Shown here: in pieces, positions 45,249 through 53,192 of the stretch | Layout: the number at the start of each line of letters is the position of its first letter | How positions within the stretch are numbered: the first letter of the stretch is position 1 | DNA from: Acidobacteriota bacterium | GTDB taxonomy: Bacteria > Acidobacteriota > Blastocatellia > Pyrinomonadales > Pyrinomonadaceae | Direction of reading: 5' to 3' | DNA length: 64,000 bases | Assembly: GCA_019639195.1 (NCBI GenBank) | Contig: JAHBSI010000002.1 | Coordinates: 310,001-374,000 of the forward strand | The notes under the pieces: model-generated | What the model was told of the DNA's origin: nothing | What the model saw: the letters and a program-made list of their open reading frames with translations, nothing else | Databases searched by the model: none | Program-made: the position numbers and the translations under genes

Positions 45249-45719
45249 ATGGCAGCAGCGATCGACGCACAACCAAGCAATCAGGACGCCCTTGCAGAGT
45301 TCTCAGCACCCTTTCTTTTGCGGTGCGGGGCGGTTCTAATTGACTACATCATTTTCCTGATCCTACCGGTCGGAGGCCTCTTGTCCGAACGGATATTCTC
45401 CGGCGGCCTGGACATCGTTACAGACGCAACGCTTTGGTTTCTTTCTGTGCTACTCTCGATCTTTAATCTCCTGATCCTCCCGCTCGTATGCCGACAAAGT
45501 ATCGGTAAGCTTTTGACCGGACTGCGTATCGTCTCGTCAAAAGGAGAGCGTGCGGGATTTGGCTCGATCCTTCTGCGTCAGACGCTTGGCTATCTTCTAA
45601 CACTTGCAACGCTTTGTATTGGCTTCCTCATCTGTCTTTTCACACCGAAAAGCAGGACGCTTCACGACTATATCTCCGGAACGCGTGTCGTGCGTGCGAC
45701 CCGACGGGAAATTCAGTAG
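45249..45719 (+). CDS. RDD-family membrane protein
   Basis: Membrane protein of 156 aa with three to four hydrophobic helices. The RDD-family landmarks are visible: LLRCGAVLIDYIIF near residue 22 (the Arg and Asp that name the family), QSIGKLLTGLRIV in the middle and TLHDYISGTRVV near the end. RDD proteins are often linked to ion transport or stress but their role is mostly unproven. Here the gene sits between a kinase and a phosphatase gene, 2 bp before the latter, so it is the likely membrane-bound member or substrate of this phospho-signalling operon. Confidence 0.88.
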   Translation: MAAAIDAQPSNQDALAEFSAPFLLRCGAVLIDYIIFLILPVGGLLSERIFSGGLDIVTDATLWFLSVLLSIFNLLILPLVCRQSIGKLLTGLRIVSSKGERAGFGSILLRQTLGYLLTLATLCIGFLICLFTPKSRTLHDYISGTRVVRATRREIQ

Positions 45720-45721
45720 AG

Positions 45722-47386
45722 ATGGCATTTTTACACATTTTTAGTGCTGGTCGTCCCGAAGAGACCGTCGAACTCACAAAGCTGCGAACGACCGTTGGCC
45801 GTTCCGCCCGAAGCGATGTTTGTATTCCGGACGCATTCGCATCCAGGCTGCACGCTGAGATCCGTCGCGAGAACGATGTCTATTGGCTTCACGACCTCGG
45901 ATCCGCGAACGGCACCCGATACAACGGCAACATTCTGACCACCTCTGTTCCGCTTATTACTGACGGTGCGATCCAGATAGGCGAGACCACACTCCGCTTT
46001 GAGGATGACCACGCACCGGCACGATTCAATAGCGCACATCTGATAGCAGATACGACTGAAGGCTTGGATCCGGCAAACACGATCTCCTTAAGCGTTCGCC
46101 GCAATCCGACAACCGAGATCCTCGAGTCGCAAAGCTCAAGCCGAACCGACCTTCTGGGCCTTATTAGCAAGGTCGGTGTTGCCCTTCTTGCTTCCCGTGG
46201 ACTTGATGAGACGCTCGACCAGGTCGCAACGCTCGTTTTCGAATCAGTCCCTGCCGAACGCGTGATAATAATGCTTCGGGCTCAACAGTCGGACGGCGAG
46301 ATGGGGGTTAAGATCGCACGAGCTCGGGGACAGTCTGAGCCGCTGAATGAAGTTCGCATCAGCCGGAACATAATGACCGAAGTGGTCGAGCATGGAAAGT
46401 CGGTCTTGACCTCGGACGCTCAGCACGACCCTAAATTTGCAAGCCAGACCATCGTTCTTCAAGGTATCCGAAGTGTGCTCGCTGTCCCTCTGAGCGTGGA
46501 CGAAAGTGACGTTTTCGGCCTGATCTACGCAGACTCGCCGACCCACGAGGCGACATTCAAGCCAGAGCACCTCGACATTCTAACCACGCTCGCTTCAGTA
46601 GCTTCGATACGCGTTGAGAACGCGAGTCTTACGGAAGCTCGAATCGAGCGGCAGCGGATGGAACGCGAACTCGAGCTTGCAACTGAGATACAGCAAAGGT
46701 TTCAGCCGTCCGGCCCGCCAAAGGTCGAAGGCTACGAGTTTCAAGGGATCTCATTCTCCTGCTACGAGATCGGTGGCGACTACTACGACTTTATTCCACG
46801 GGCCGACGGACGAATGCTGTTCGCTCTCGGCGACGTTTCGGGTAAAGGGACGGCGGCCGCACTGCTGATGTCGAGTCTCCATGCCGCGATCCATGCACAG
46901 GTCGCTGCAAATCGAGAGCTGGAAGTAACCGTCGCGTCGATCAACACATATCTTGCCGAAAACACGCCGGCAAACCGCTTCGTAACACTTTTTGTTGCTG
47001 AACTCGACCCCGCAACGGGCATCGTGAAATTCATTAATTGCGGCCACAATCCTCCGCTTATCGGGCGTGCTGACGGCTCTGTCGAACAACTGGCATCAGG
47101 TGGATTGCCGCTTGGCATCATTCCCACCGCCCAGTACGAATCCGGAATGGCTACGCTCGGCGCCGGCGACGTGCTCGTCGCCTATTCTGATGGCGTCTCG
47201 GAAGCAAATAACATCAACGAGGAAGAGTTTGGGCTGGATCGTCTTACGAAGGTCGTGCAAGCAAATATCAAAGCCTCGGCTTCCGGCTTGCGGGACAAGG
47301 TGGAATCGGCCCTTTCCGCATTTACCGGTACCGCACCTGCGAATGATGATATTACTCTTGTGATCGTTAAGAAGACCGTGAACTAA
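45722..47386 (+). CDS. FHA-GAF-PP2C (SpoIIE/RsbU-type) protein phosphatase
   Basis: Signalling phosphatase of 554 aa. FHA domain about 1-100 (TTVGRSARSDVCIP, SRLHAEI, LGSANGT), GAF domain about 150-300 (LLASRGLDETLDQVATLVFE... LAVPLSVDESDVFGLIY), a short coiled segment (ERQRMERELELATEIQQRF) and an SpoIIE-type PP2C domain about 325-550 with GGDYYDFI, LGDVSGKGTAAALLM and ANDDITLVIV. ATG at 45722 is chosen because FHA homology begins there. The metal-binding Asp residues are present, so it should be active. The FHA domain could dock it to kinase-phosphorylated partners from the same operon. Last gene; a terminator follows. Confidence 0.93.
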   Translation: MAFLHIFSAGRPEETVELTKLRTTVGRSARSDVCIPDAFASRLHAEIRRENDVYWLHDLGSANGTRYNGNILTTSVPLITDGAIQIGETTLRFEDDHAPARFNSAHLIADTTEGLDPANTISLSVRRNPTTEILESQSSSRTDLLGLISKVGVALLASRGLDETLDQVATLVFESVPAERVIIMLRAQQSDGEMGVKIARARGQSEPLNEVRISRNIMTEVVEHGKSVLTSDAQHDPKFASQTIVLQGIRSVLAVPLSVDESDVFGLIYADSPTHEATFKPEHLDILTTLASVASIRVENASLTEARIERQRMERELELATEIQQRFQPSGPPKVEGYEFQGISFSCYEIGGDYYDFIPRADGRMLFALGDVSGKGTAAALLMSSLHAAIHAQVAANRELEVTVASINTYLAENTPANRFVTLFVAELDPATGIVKFINCGHNPPLIGRADGSVEQLASGGLPLGIIPTAQYESGMATLGAGDVLVAYSDGVSEANNINEEEFGLDRLTKVVQANIKASASGLRDKVESALSAFTGTAPANDDITLVIVKKTVN

Positions 47387-47408
47387 ACGTGCGTCATCTT
47401 CAAACATT

Positions 47409-47445
47409 AAAAGGCCCCGATGCCTACAAACATCGGAGCCTTTTT
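47409..47445. terminator. Bidirectional intrinsic terminator
   Basis: AAAGGCCCCGATG pairs with CATCGGAGCCTTT (one mismatch), loop of 8 nt, T-run on the plus strand after it and a TTTTAATG run on the minus strand. It ends the kinase/phosphatase operon and would also stop minus-strand transcripts coming from the riboswitch at 47551-47685. Confidence 0.8.
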
Positions 47446-47785
47446 ACTTTGAGAAGACCGAAGTCTCTTGCGTTCTGTTGAAAAATAGCGGGAAGCACAT
47501 GAAAAATCGGCCTTTTTTATGGCACAATTCCCAGCTGTAACTTCTTTGCCACACCTACGAGGTTAGCTGACGGGCTAGGAACGAAAGAGTATCCCCTCAA
47601 CATCACTTGTCGATTCGCCCCTGCCGCAGAAAACTCTGCGAACAATGGTTCCCCCGCGCCGTTATCAAATGACGGCCTCGGCGATCAAATTTTCAACAAC
47701 GGAATGATAGCACAAAATACCGCCATCTTTCCAAGCTTTTTGACGCCGGAAGTCGGAAAAAGGTTGGAATACCGCAAAAAATAAT
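47446..47785. other. 340-bp intergenic stretch between convergent operons
   Basis: It contains the ydaO-type riboswitch on the minus strand and no protein gene that can be supported. A minus-strand ATG at 47500 opens an 18-codon frame that ends at 47444 inside the terminator, without a good ribosome-binding site. The part 47686-47785 is the downstream side of the DUF420 gene and is featureless, apart from being where the riboswitch promoter would have to lie. Confidence 0.6.
47551..47685 (-). ncRNA. ydaO/yuaA-type (cyclic di-AMP) riboswitch, no gene behind it
   Basis: Read on the minus strand, this 135-nt element carries the conserved blocks of the ydaO class in order. They are ATCGCC at the 5' end, a hairpin GCCGT/ACGGC, the block GCGGGGGAACC, a second hairpin CGCAGA/TCTGCG, GGGGCGAATC, AGGGGATACTCTTTC, and the hallmark CCCGTCAGCTAACCTCGTAGG at the 3' end (positions about 47573-47553). 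The 5' CGCC can pair with the 3' GGTG to close the outer helix. The ydaO class binds c-di-AMP and usually switches off potassium-transport, osmoprotectant or wall-hydrolase genes. Here the next 106 nt hold no convincing gene, then a terminator, then the antisense side of the phosphatase gene. The call rests on remembered consensus, not on a covariance search. Confidence 0.85.
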
Positions 47786-48232
47786 CTATCGGCTCGGATA
47801 GAGATGGTAGAGGATCATATAGACCGTGAAGCCCGTCATTGAAACATACAGCCAGATCGGCATCACGAGCCGAGCGATCTTCCGGTGTTTTGCGAAGTTC
47901 TTTCGCAATGCGTGATAGAGAGTAATTATGACGAATGGACCGATCCCGGCGGCTAGGATCGTGTGGGATAGCAGGATCGTAAAATAGATGGGACGAGCAA
48001 GGCCTTCGCCGGTGAATCTCGTTGGCCCGAGGCCGTAAGCGTATGTCAGCAGTGCGTGATACGTCAGATATGAAACAACAAAGATCGAAGAGATGATCGT
48101 CGCCGTAAGCATGCAAAATCGATGGGCATGGACCTTTTTTCGAAGAATAAAGAAGAAGCCGCTCGCGAGGAAAAGGCCGCTCGTCAGATTCAAGAAACCG
48201 TTCAAATGGGGAAATATCTGAAGAGCGTCCAT
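47786..48232 (-). CDS. DUF420-family membrane protein
   Basis: Polytopic membrane protein of 148 aa with four or five helices (GFLNLTSGLFLASGFFFIL, MLTATIISSIFVVSYLTYHAL, IYFTILLSHTILAAGIGPFVIITLYH, LYVSMTGFTVYMILYHL). It contains several conserved His residues (HLNG, HRFCM, TYHALL, LSHTI, KHRKIAR) as in DUF420, a family found beside cytochrome c oxidase genes and suspected to aid oxidase assembly. ATG at 48232 overlaps the stop of the subunit III gene (TGATG), showing translational coupling; the upstream extension of the frame is ignored for that reason. The precise role is unproven. Confidence 0.85.
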   Translation of the reverse strand: MDALQIFPHLNGFLNLTSGLFLASGFFFILRKKVHAHRFCMLTATIISSIFVVSYLTYHALLTYAYGLGPTRFTGEGLARPIYFTILLSHTILAAGIGPFVIITLYHALRKNFAKHRKIARLVMPIWLYVSMTGFTVYMILYHLYPSR

Positions 48233-48978
48233 CAAGTCATAAAACCGAGAAGTCCGACCAGGACGATCCAAAGTCCGCCCATCATATGCCAATACCAGCC
48301 AACCACCTGGCCGATGGTCTTTCGCCGGGCGATCTCAAAATCACTTTTTGGAGGATACCAAGCTCTCAGGACAATCGATGACATCGCAATGATGCCGCCG
48401 AGAACATGGACAGCATGCAGAGCGGTCAGGATGTAGAAAAAGCCGGCGTATGGATTTCCGTAGGCGTAGTAGCCCCAGGATACTAATTCAAGCCAAAGAA
48501 CGATCTGCGACGAAATAAAGCAGGCACCCAACGCCGTCGCGATCAAAAGCCATTTCTTCGCCTTCAAATGCTCCTCGGCAACAAGCGCCCTCTCCGCGAC
48601 AACGTAGGCGAGGCTGCTCAGGATGATGATCGCTGTGCTGATCCAAACCTGAAACGGTAGGGCAAACGGCTTCCACTCCGTGGAGCCATTCGTCGCAAGG
48701 ACGAGATACGCGGCGATCATCCCTCCAAAGGTCATAATGACGACCATTAGGAGAAAATACGTTAGCATCCGGGTCTTCGCCTCGTTCGGGCGGGTCGCGT
48801 CATCGAAGTGCCTTCTATCACTCTTGTCGTCGCCGCCGTCGGGGCCGTTTCCACCGCCGCCGTTCCCCCGAGGCCCGCGCGGATCACCACCGCCCGGCCC
48901 GGAGCTAGTCAGTCCCGAACGCTTACCCTTTTTCTCTTCAACGAGATCCTCTAATGGATCGGCAACCCCAACCTTCAT
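48232..48978 (-). CDS. Heme-copper oxidase subunit III
   Basis: Cytochrome c oxidase subunit III (248 aa) with five membrane helices. Recognisable segments are GGMIAAYLVLA near residue 84, the ALHAVHVLGGIIAM segment near 183, and the final YWHMMGGLWIVLVGLLGF. A hydrophilic N-terminal extension of about 65 residues is very rich in Gly, Asp and Pro (GPGGGDPRGPRGNGGGG) and looks disordered. It overlaps ctaB by 4 bp and is coupled to the DUF420 gene. Subunits I, II and IV are not in the window, so the oxidase genes are split. Confidence 0.9.
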   Translation of the reverse strand: MKVGVADPLEDLVEEKKGKRSGLTSSGPGGGDPRGPRGNGGGGNGPDGGDDKSDRRHFDDATRPNEAKTRMLTYFLLMVVIMTFGGMIAAYLVLATNGSTEWKPFALPFQVWISTAIIILSSLAYVVAERALVAEEHLKAKKWLLIATALGACFISSQIVLWLELVSWGYYAYGNPYAGFFYILTALHAVHVLGGIIAMSSIVLRAWYPPKSDFEIARRKTIGQVVGWYWHMMGGLWIVLVGLLGFMT

Positions 48979-49877
48979 TTCTTATCTATCACCATCAGGA
49001 GAAAAAGCAAGGGCAAATAAATAACCGTAACAAGGAGCAACTTTCGTGCGGCCCTATCGGTCTTTTCCATCGCACATTTAATGCTTGCATACAGCATCCA
49101 CACACCAAGAATGACTGCGGCCGCGAGGAAAATTATGCCCGAATACGCAAAAAAGAATGGGGCAAAACTTACCGGCACAAGCATCACCGTGAAAAGCACG
49201 ATCTGCCGCATTGTGATCCGCCCGGAAGGCTCAACCACCGGCAGCATCACGATGCCGGCCCGCCTATATTGCTCCCGATAAAGCCACGCGATAGCGAAGA
49301 AGTGCGGGAACTGCCAAAGAAACTGGATCAAAAAGAGGCCCCAGCCAAGCAGCGTGATATCACCTGAGGCGGCGGTCCATCCCATCAGCGGAGGCAACGC
49401 ACCGGGAATGGCACCGATCGCTGTAGAGGCACTCGTACGAGTCTTCAATGGTGTGTAAACAAGGTTGTAGCCGACTATGACCGCAAGGCCGAGATATGCC
49501 GTCAGCGGATTAACGAACGCAAAAAGAGCGGCCTCGGCGATAACGCATTGCAGGACGCCGAAGATCAGGGCTGCGTAGCCTGTGACCCGGCCGGTTGGGA
49601 TCGGCCGGCCAGCCGTGCGCTCCATTTTTGGATCGATAGACCGTTCTGCGTACTGATTGAGCGTCGCAACGCCAAACGCCAGAAGGCAGATCGCAGCCAT
49701 GGCGATCAGGAATGTGAGCACGTCAAAGCCGTGGCGACTTCCCATGTAAAAGCCGGCCGCACTCGTCAGTACAAGCAGAAACGCGATACGCGGCTTCGTC
49801 AGCTCGAAATATGCCGACAGCTTCTCTCGAAGCCCGGGCCGTCTGATAGCTTGAATGTCGGTCGCTGCTGATGCCAT
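48975..49877 (-). CDS. ctaB: Protoheme IX farnesyltransferase
   Basis: Heme O synthase (CyoE/CtaB), a UbiA-family membrane prenyltransferase that makes heme O, the precursor of heme A for oxidases (300 aa). Eight to nine helices are visible. The prenyl-diphosphate motif NQYAERSIDPKMERTAGRPIPTG near residue 85 and the second acidic motif region HFFAIAWLYREQYRRAGIVMLP near 205 are intact. It heads a three-gene unit ctaB-subunit III-DUF420. Confidence 0.96.
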   Translation of the reverse strand: MASAATDIQAIRRPGLREKLSAYFELTKPRIAFLLVLTSAAGFYMGSRHGFDVLTFLIAMAAICLLAFGVATLNQYAERSIDPKMERTAGRPIPTGRVTGYAALIFGVLQCVIAEAALFAFVNPLTAYLGLAVIVGYNLVYTPLKTRTSASTAIGAIPGALPPLMGWTAASGDITLLGWGLFLIQFLWQFPHFFAIAWLYREQYRRAGIVMLPVVEPSGRITMRQIVLFTVMLVPVSFAPFFFAYSGIIFLAAAVILGVWMLYASIKCAMEKTDRAARKLLLVTVIYLPLLFLLMVIDKK

Positions 49878-50066
49878 ATTCCGCGGGGTCAGTGACCCTG
49901 CCCAAGTCGTTGCTCCAAAGCCGAAATAATAAGAATACCTTTGATACCCGCGATTTCAAAGGATTCTGCAGATAACTTAGCTATATTCTGCCTTATTAGG
50001 CCCATTAATCTTTCTAGCGCGTGGAAAACCCTCTCACGGTAAGGTATTCTGCATAGTTAAAGCATT

Positions 50067-51566
50067 ATGTCCGCTGCAGAAGAGACAATCAAAGCTCCGC
50101 CTTCCCGGGTTCCCAAAGCTGCCTTGATCAACCGATTCATCGCATGGATAAGTTCTGTCCGGTTCGGCGTAACGCTCCTATGCATCCTCGTCGTTCTTTC
50201 GATGGTCGGGATGCTGATCCTACAGCAGAATGTGAGTGGTTTTGATGCGTTTTACGCATCGCTTACACCCGCCGAGAAAATGGTCTATGGCGCACTTGGG
50301 CTCTTTGATATCTACCACACTTGGTATTTCAATCTGATGCTCCTTGTGCTGTCGCTCAACATTGTGCTTGCGTCGATAGACCGCTTTCCCTCGGCCTGGA
50401 GCTATATTGCAAAACCAAAACTTACTGCAACCCGCAAATGGCTCGAAGCAAAGAAGTTCACACAAACCCGCCGCTATAGCGACAAAACCCCTCAAGCGGT
50501 AGTCGAAGAGATCGCTGCCGTACTTAAGAGCAACGGCCTGAAGCCGAAGATCACCGAGGCTGCCGATGCTACGTATGTGTTCGGAGAATCGGGAAAGTGG
50601 AATCGCCTTGGAGCCTACGTTGTCCATGTTGCCTTGATCATTTTATTTATGGGGCACTGGGTCGCTCTCCAGACCGGCTTCGACGCCGATGTGAGAATGG
50701 TGCCGGGCCAAAAGACCGAACAGATCCAGCTGATCGAATACAATCTCGACAAAAAGGAACGCTACAACGTTCAGCTTCCCTTCTCGATCACCTGCACAGA
50801 CATTCAGCAGCAGCTAATTGATGAGACCGGGCCGATAGATGTCCCGAATACACTCGACTGGCGTACCGAAGTCCGTATCGCAGATCCGGCGTACGGAACG
50901 TACACTGCGGACGTTAGCCTGAACAAACCGCTCAACTATCGCGGGTATCGCTTCTTCCAGGCGCAGTCGATACCGATCGGCAATGCCCGTACGGTGACCG
51001 TCAATCTCACTCCGGAGAATGGCGGAGCGCCCGAGACGATTAAGATCCAACGCGGTGGTTTCACGACTCTCAGCGACGGCACAAAGGTCGAATACGCTGA
51101 TTTCCAGCCGGACTTCACGATCGGCCCGAATGGCCAGCCAGACACTCGGAGCAGCGACTATAAGAACCCCGCAGCGATCTTGAACGTTACGCCGCCAAAC
51201 GGCGAAACGACGCGTATTTTCGCGTTTGCGCGCGAGATCGGCGGTAATGCTCCGATCGCGGCTCCAAAATTAGGATATAAGTGGCGCCTCGCTGAATATG
51301 AAAAGTCGCCATATGCCCACGTCCTATCGATCAAATACGACCCTTACAGCGCTTCTTTCATCGCCTGGTATATTGGCGGTTTTGGGCTCGTTGGGGCACT
51401 CGGTTTCGTTTTCTTTGTTTCGCACCGCCGTATATGGGCTCGCATAGAGGCTGGAGAAGATGGTGCGACCGAAGCAGTGATTGCGGCGGAGAGTAATCGA
51501 AACCCGAACGGGATGGAAGATAAATTCAACAAGGTCACAAAGGCTCTTGATAAAGAGGATTCTTAA
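50067..51566 (+). CDS. resB: Cytochrome c biogenesis protein ResB/Ccs1
   Basis: System II heme-handling component (499 aa), working with CcsA to carry heme to apocytochrome c outside the membrane. Helices about 33-53 (VRFGVTLLCILVVLSMVGML) and 85-110 (TWYFNLMLLVLSLNIVL), a third at about 190-210 with a conserved His (GAYVVHVALIILFMGHW), a large extracytoplasmic domain about 215-430, and a last helix about 440-465. The typical NYRGYRFFQAQ motif is present near 295. One base separates it from ccsA. Confidence 0.94.
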   Translation: MSAAEETIKAPPSRVPKAALINRFIAWISSVRFGVTLLCILVVLSMVGMLILQQNVSGFDAFYASLTPAEKMVYGALGLFDIYHTWYFNLMLLVLSLNIVLASIDRFPSAWSYIAKPKLTATRKWLEAKKFTQTRRYSDKTPQAVVEEIAAVLKSNGLKPKITEAADATYVFGESGKWNRLGAYVVHVALIILFMGHWVALQTGFDADVRMVPGQKTEQIQLIEYNLDKKERYNVQLPFSITCTDIQQQLIDETGPIDVPNTLDWRTEVRIADPAYGTYTADVSLNKPLNYRGYRFFQAQSIPIGNARTVTVNLTPENGGAPETIKIQRGGFTTLSDGTKVEYADFQPDFTIGPNGQPDTRSSDYKNPAAILNVTPPNGETTRIFAFAREIGGNAPIAAPKLGYKWRLAEYEKSPYAHVLSIKYDPYSASFIAWYIGGFGLVGALGFVFFVSHRRIWARIEAGEDGATEAVIAAESNRNPNGMEDKFNKVTKALDKEDS

Positions 51567-51567
51567 G

Positions 51568-53178
51568 ATGGCAGCAGTAATTACAGCAGATACAGAGGTT
51601 AGGGAGTCTAGTGGCAAGCTTAGAACGGCATTGCCGGCGATAATTGTCATTGCGGCATCATTCGCAATGCTCGGCCTCCGGTTTCAGGTCGGTTCGAGTT
51701 TTATTTCAGACGGTGCACTAATGATGCTCGCTCTTGCGTGCTATATACTCGCCGCTCTATTTGAGCTCACAAATCTATATGCACCATCGAACATGGCGCG
51801 GGCGATCGGTTATTGGGGGGGCGCTCTCGGCGTGTTCTTCAATTTTTCCAGCTGGCTGATCCGGTGGGTGAACGGATATGAACACGAGATCGCAATCATG
51901 CGCGAAAGCGGCAATAACGCGAGTCCGTGGGTATTCCGCTACATTCCCTTCGCGAATCTTTATGACCTGAGCCTTGCATTCGCTTTTGGGGCGGGCATTG
52001 CAACTCTCCTTTTCGCAACTCGCAAGAATCTACGTGTTCTGACGGCTTTCACGCTGCCACTCGCGGCTCTCATTCTTGTGCTCGCAAGATTCATCGGCGG
52101 CGAATTCATTGAGCTACCGCCTGTTCTAGACTCGTATTGGCGGCCGATCCATGTTGGCGATGCGAGCTTGAGCTACGGCGTCGCGCTTGTCTGTTTTGCA
52201 GTGGCCGTGATGTATCTCCTGAAAGACGGGGTCAAGGTCGAGGCAATGGCCGTGTGGTCCAGCCTGTTTGCGATCTCCGTCATTGCAACGGTGAGCAAAT
52301 TCTCTGTCCTTTCTGAATTCGTTTACCGCGCCGGCATCTTTGTCCCGAGCGAGGTAGGAAAGAAGCCATTTTCGGCTCCATTCAGACTCGAGCTTCCCGG
52401 CGTCGGACCCGCTCTTGGAATCGCCGGGCTGTTACTTCTCGGCGTCGTTGTCGCCTACTGCATTTATCTTTTCAAAGATAGTACCGCTGCAAAGAAGGTG
52501 GGCAAATATCTGCTGATAGCGGCATTCATCGCTCAGATCGCATCGGTTGGTGTGCTCGTGAACGGCATTCGTTCAACGCAGGCGGTTCTACCTCTTCTTC
52601 AAAAACAGCTTACCGCCGACCCTGATCAATATATGATCGCCGGGCTTGCGATCGCTGAGGCGAGGAACATGTCAACTGCCGAACTTGCGAAGATGACGCC
52701 CGCGCAATATCAGGCCCTTGCCACGCAATATGTCCAGAATGCCGGCGACAAGATGTTCTTATCGCTGAATACTAACCCCGTAGAGCTTGCCGCTCTTTTG
52801 ACAGGAATTGTAGGCACTTTCTTCGTACTGCTTTTTGGTTTCCGTACGGAAAGCCTGCGGCAACGGCTTCCAAGCCTCGAAACTCTTGACGGCTTGATGT
52901 ATAAGACCGGCTGTCTCGCGTTTGCGGGCCTTGCAATGCTGCTGATCACCGGAGCGATATGGGCCAATGAATCGTGGGGCAGGCCTTGGGGTTTTGATTC
53001 GAAAGAGACGGGAGCTCTGGTTGCCTGGCTTACTTACGCAGCCTTCCTGCACACACGCATCTCACGCGGCTGGAAAGGTCGCAGTTCCGCCTATTTCTCG
53101 ATCATTGGCTTCCTGTTGGTGGTCTTTACTTACCTTGGGGTCAGTTATCTTCTAAAAGGCCTTCACAGCTATGCTTAA
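51568..53178 (+). CDS. ccsA: Cytochrome c biogenesis protein CcsA/ResC
   Basis: Heme exporter/lyase subunit of System II (536 aa) with many membrane helices. The WWD-like motif WGRPWGFDSKETGALVAWLTYAAFLH near residue 480 and conserved histidines (HVGDASLSYG near 195, LHTR near 505) are visible. ATG at 51568 has a GAGGA box 8 nt upstream; the longer frame overlaps resB. A large insert about 275-430 includes an extra soluble segment (LLQKQLTADPDQY...), making it longer than the usual 320-400 aa. Confidence 0.93.
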   Translation: MAAVITADTEVRESSGKLRTALPAIIVIAASFAMLGLRFQVGSSFISDGALMMLALACYILAALFELTNLYAPSNMARAIGYWGGALGVFFNFSSWLIRWVNGYEHEIAIMRESGNNASPWVFRYIPFANLYDLSLAFAFGAGIATLLFATRKNLRVLTAFTLPLAALILVLARFIGGEFIELPPVLDSYWRPIHVGDASLSYGVALVCFAVAVMYLLKDGVKVEAMAVWSSLFAISVIATVSKFSVLSEFVYRAGIFVPSEVGKKPFSAPFRLELPGVGPALGIAGLLLLGVVVAYCIYLFKDSTAAKKVGKYLLIAAFIAQIASVGVLVNGIRSTQAVLPLLQKQLTADPDQYMIAGLAIAEARNMSTAELAKMTPAQYQALATQYVQNAGDKMFLSLNTNPVELAALLTGIVGTFFVLLFGFRTESLRQRLPSLETLDGLMYKTGCLAFAGLAMLLITGAIWANESWGRPWGFDSKETGALVAWLTYAAFLHTRISRGWKGRSSAYFSIIGFLLVVFTYLGVSYLLKGLHSYA

Positions 53179-53192
53179 GGCCCGGCAAGGGA

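Noticed and set aside
47519..47535. TGGCAC that could be a sigma-54 -24 element
   Set aside because: No GC-containing -12 element at the needed spacing, and it lies just past the riboswitch with no gene on the plus strand behind it.
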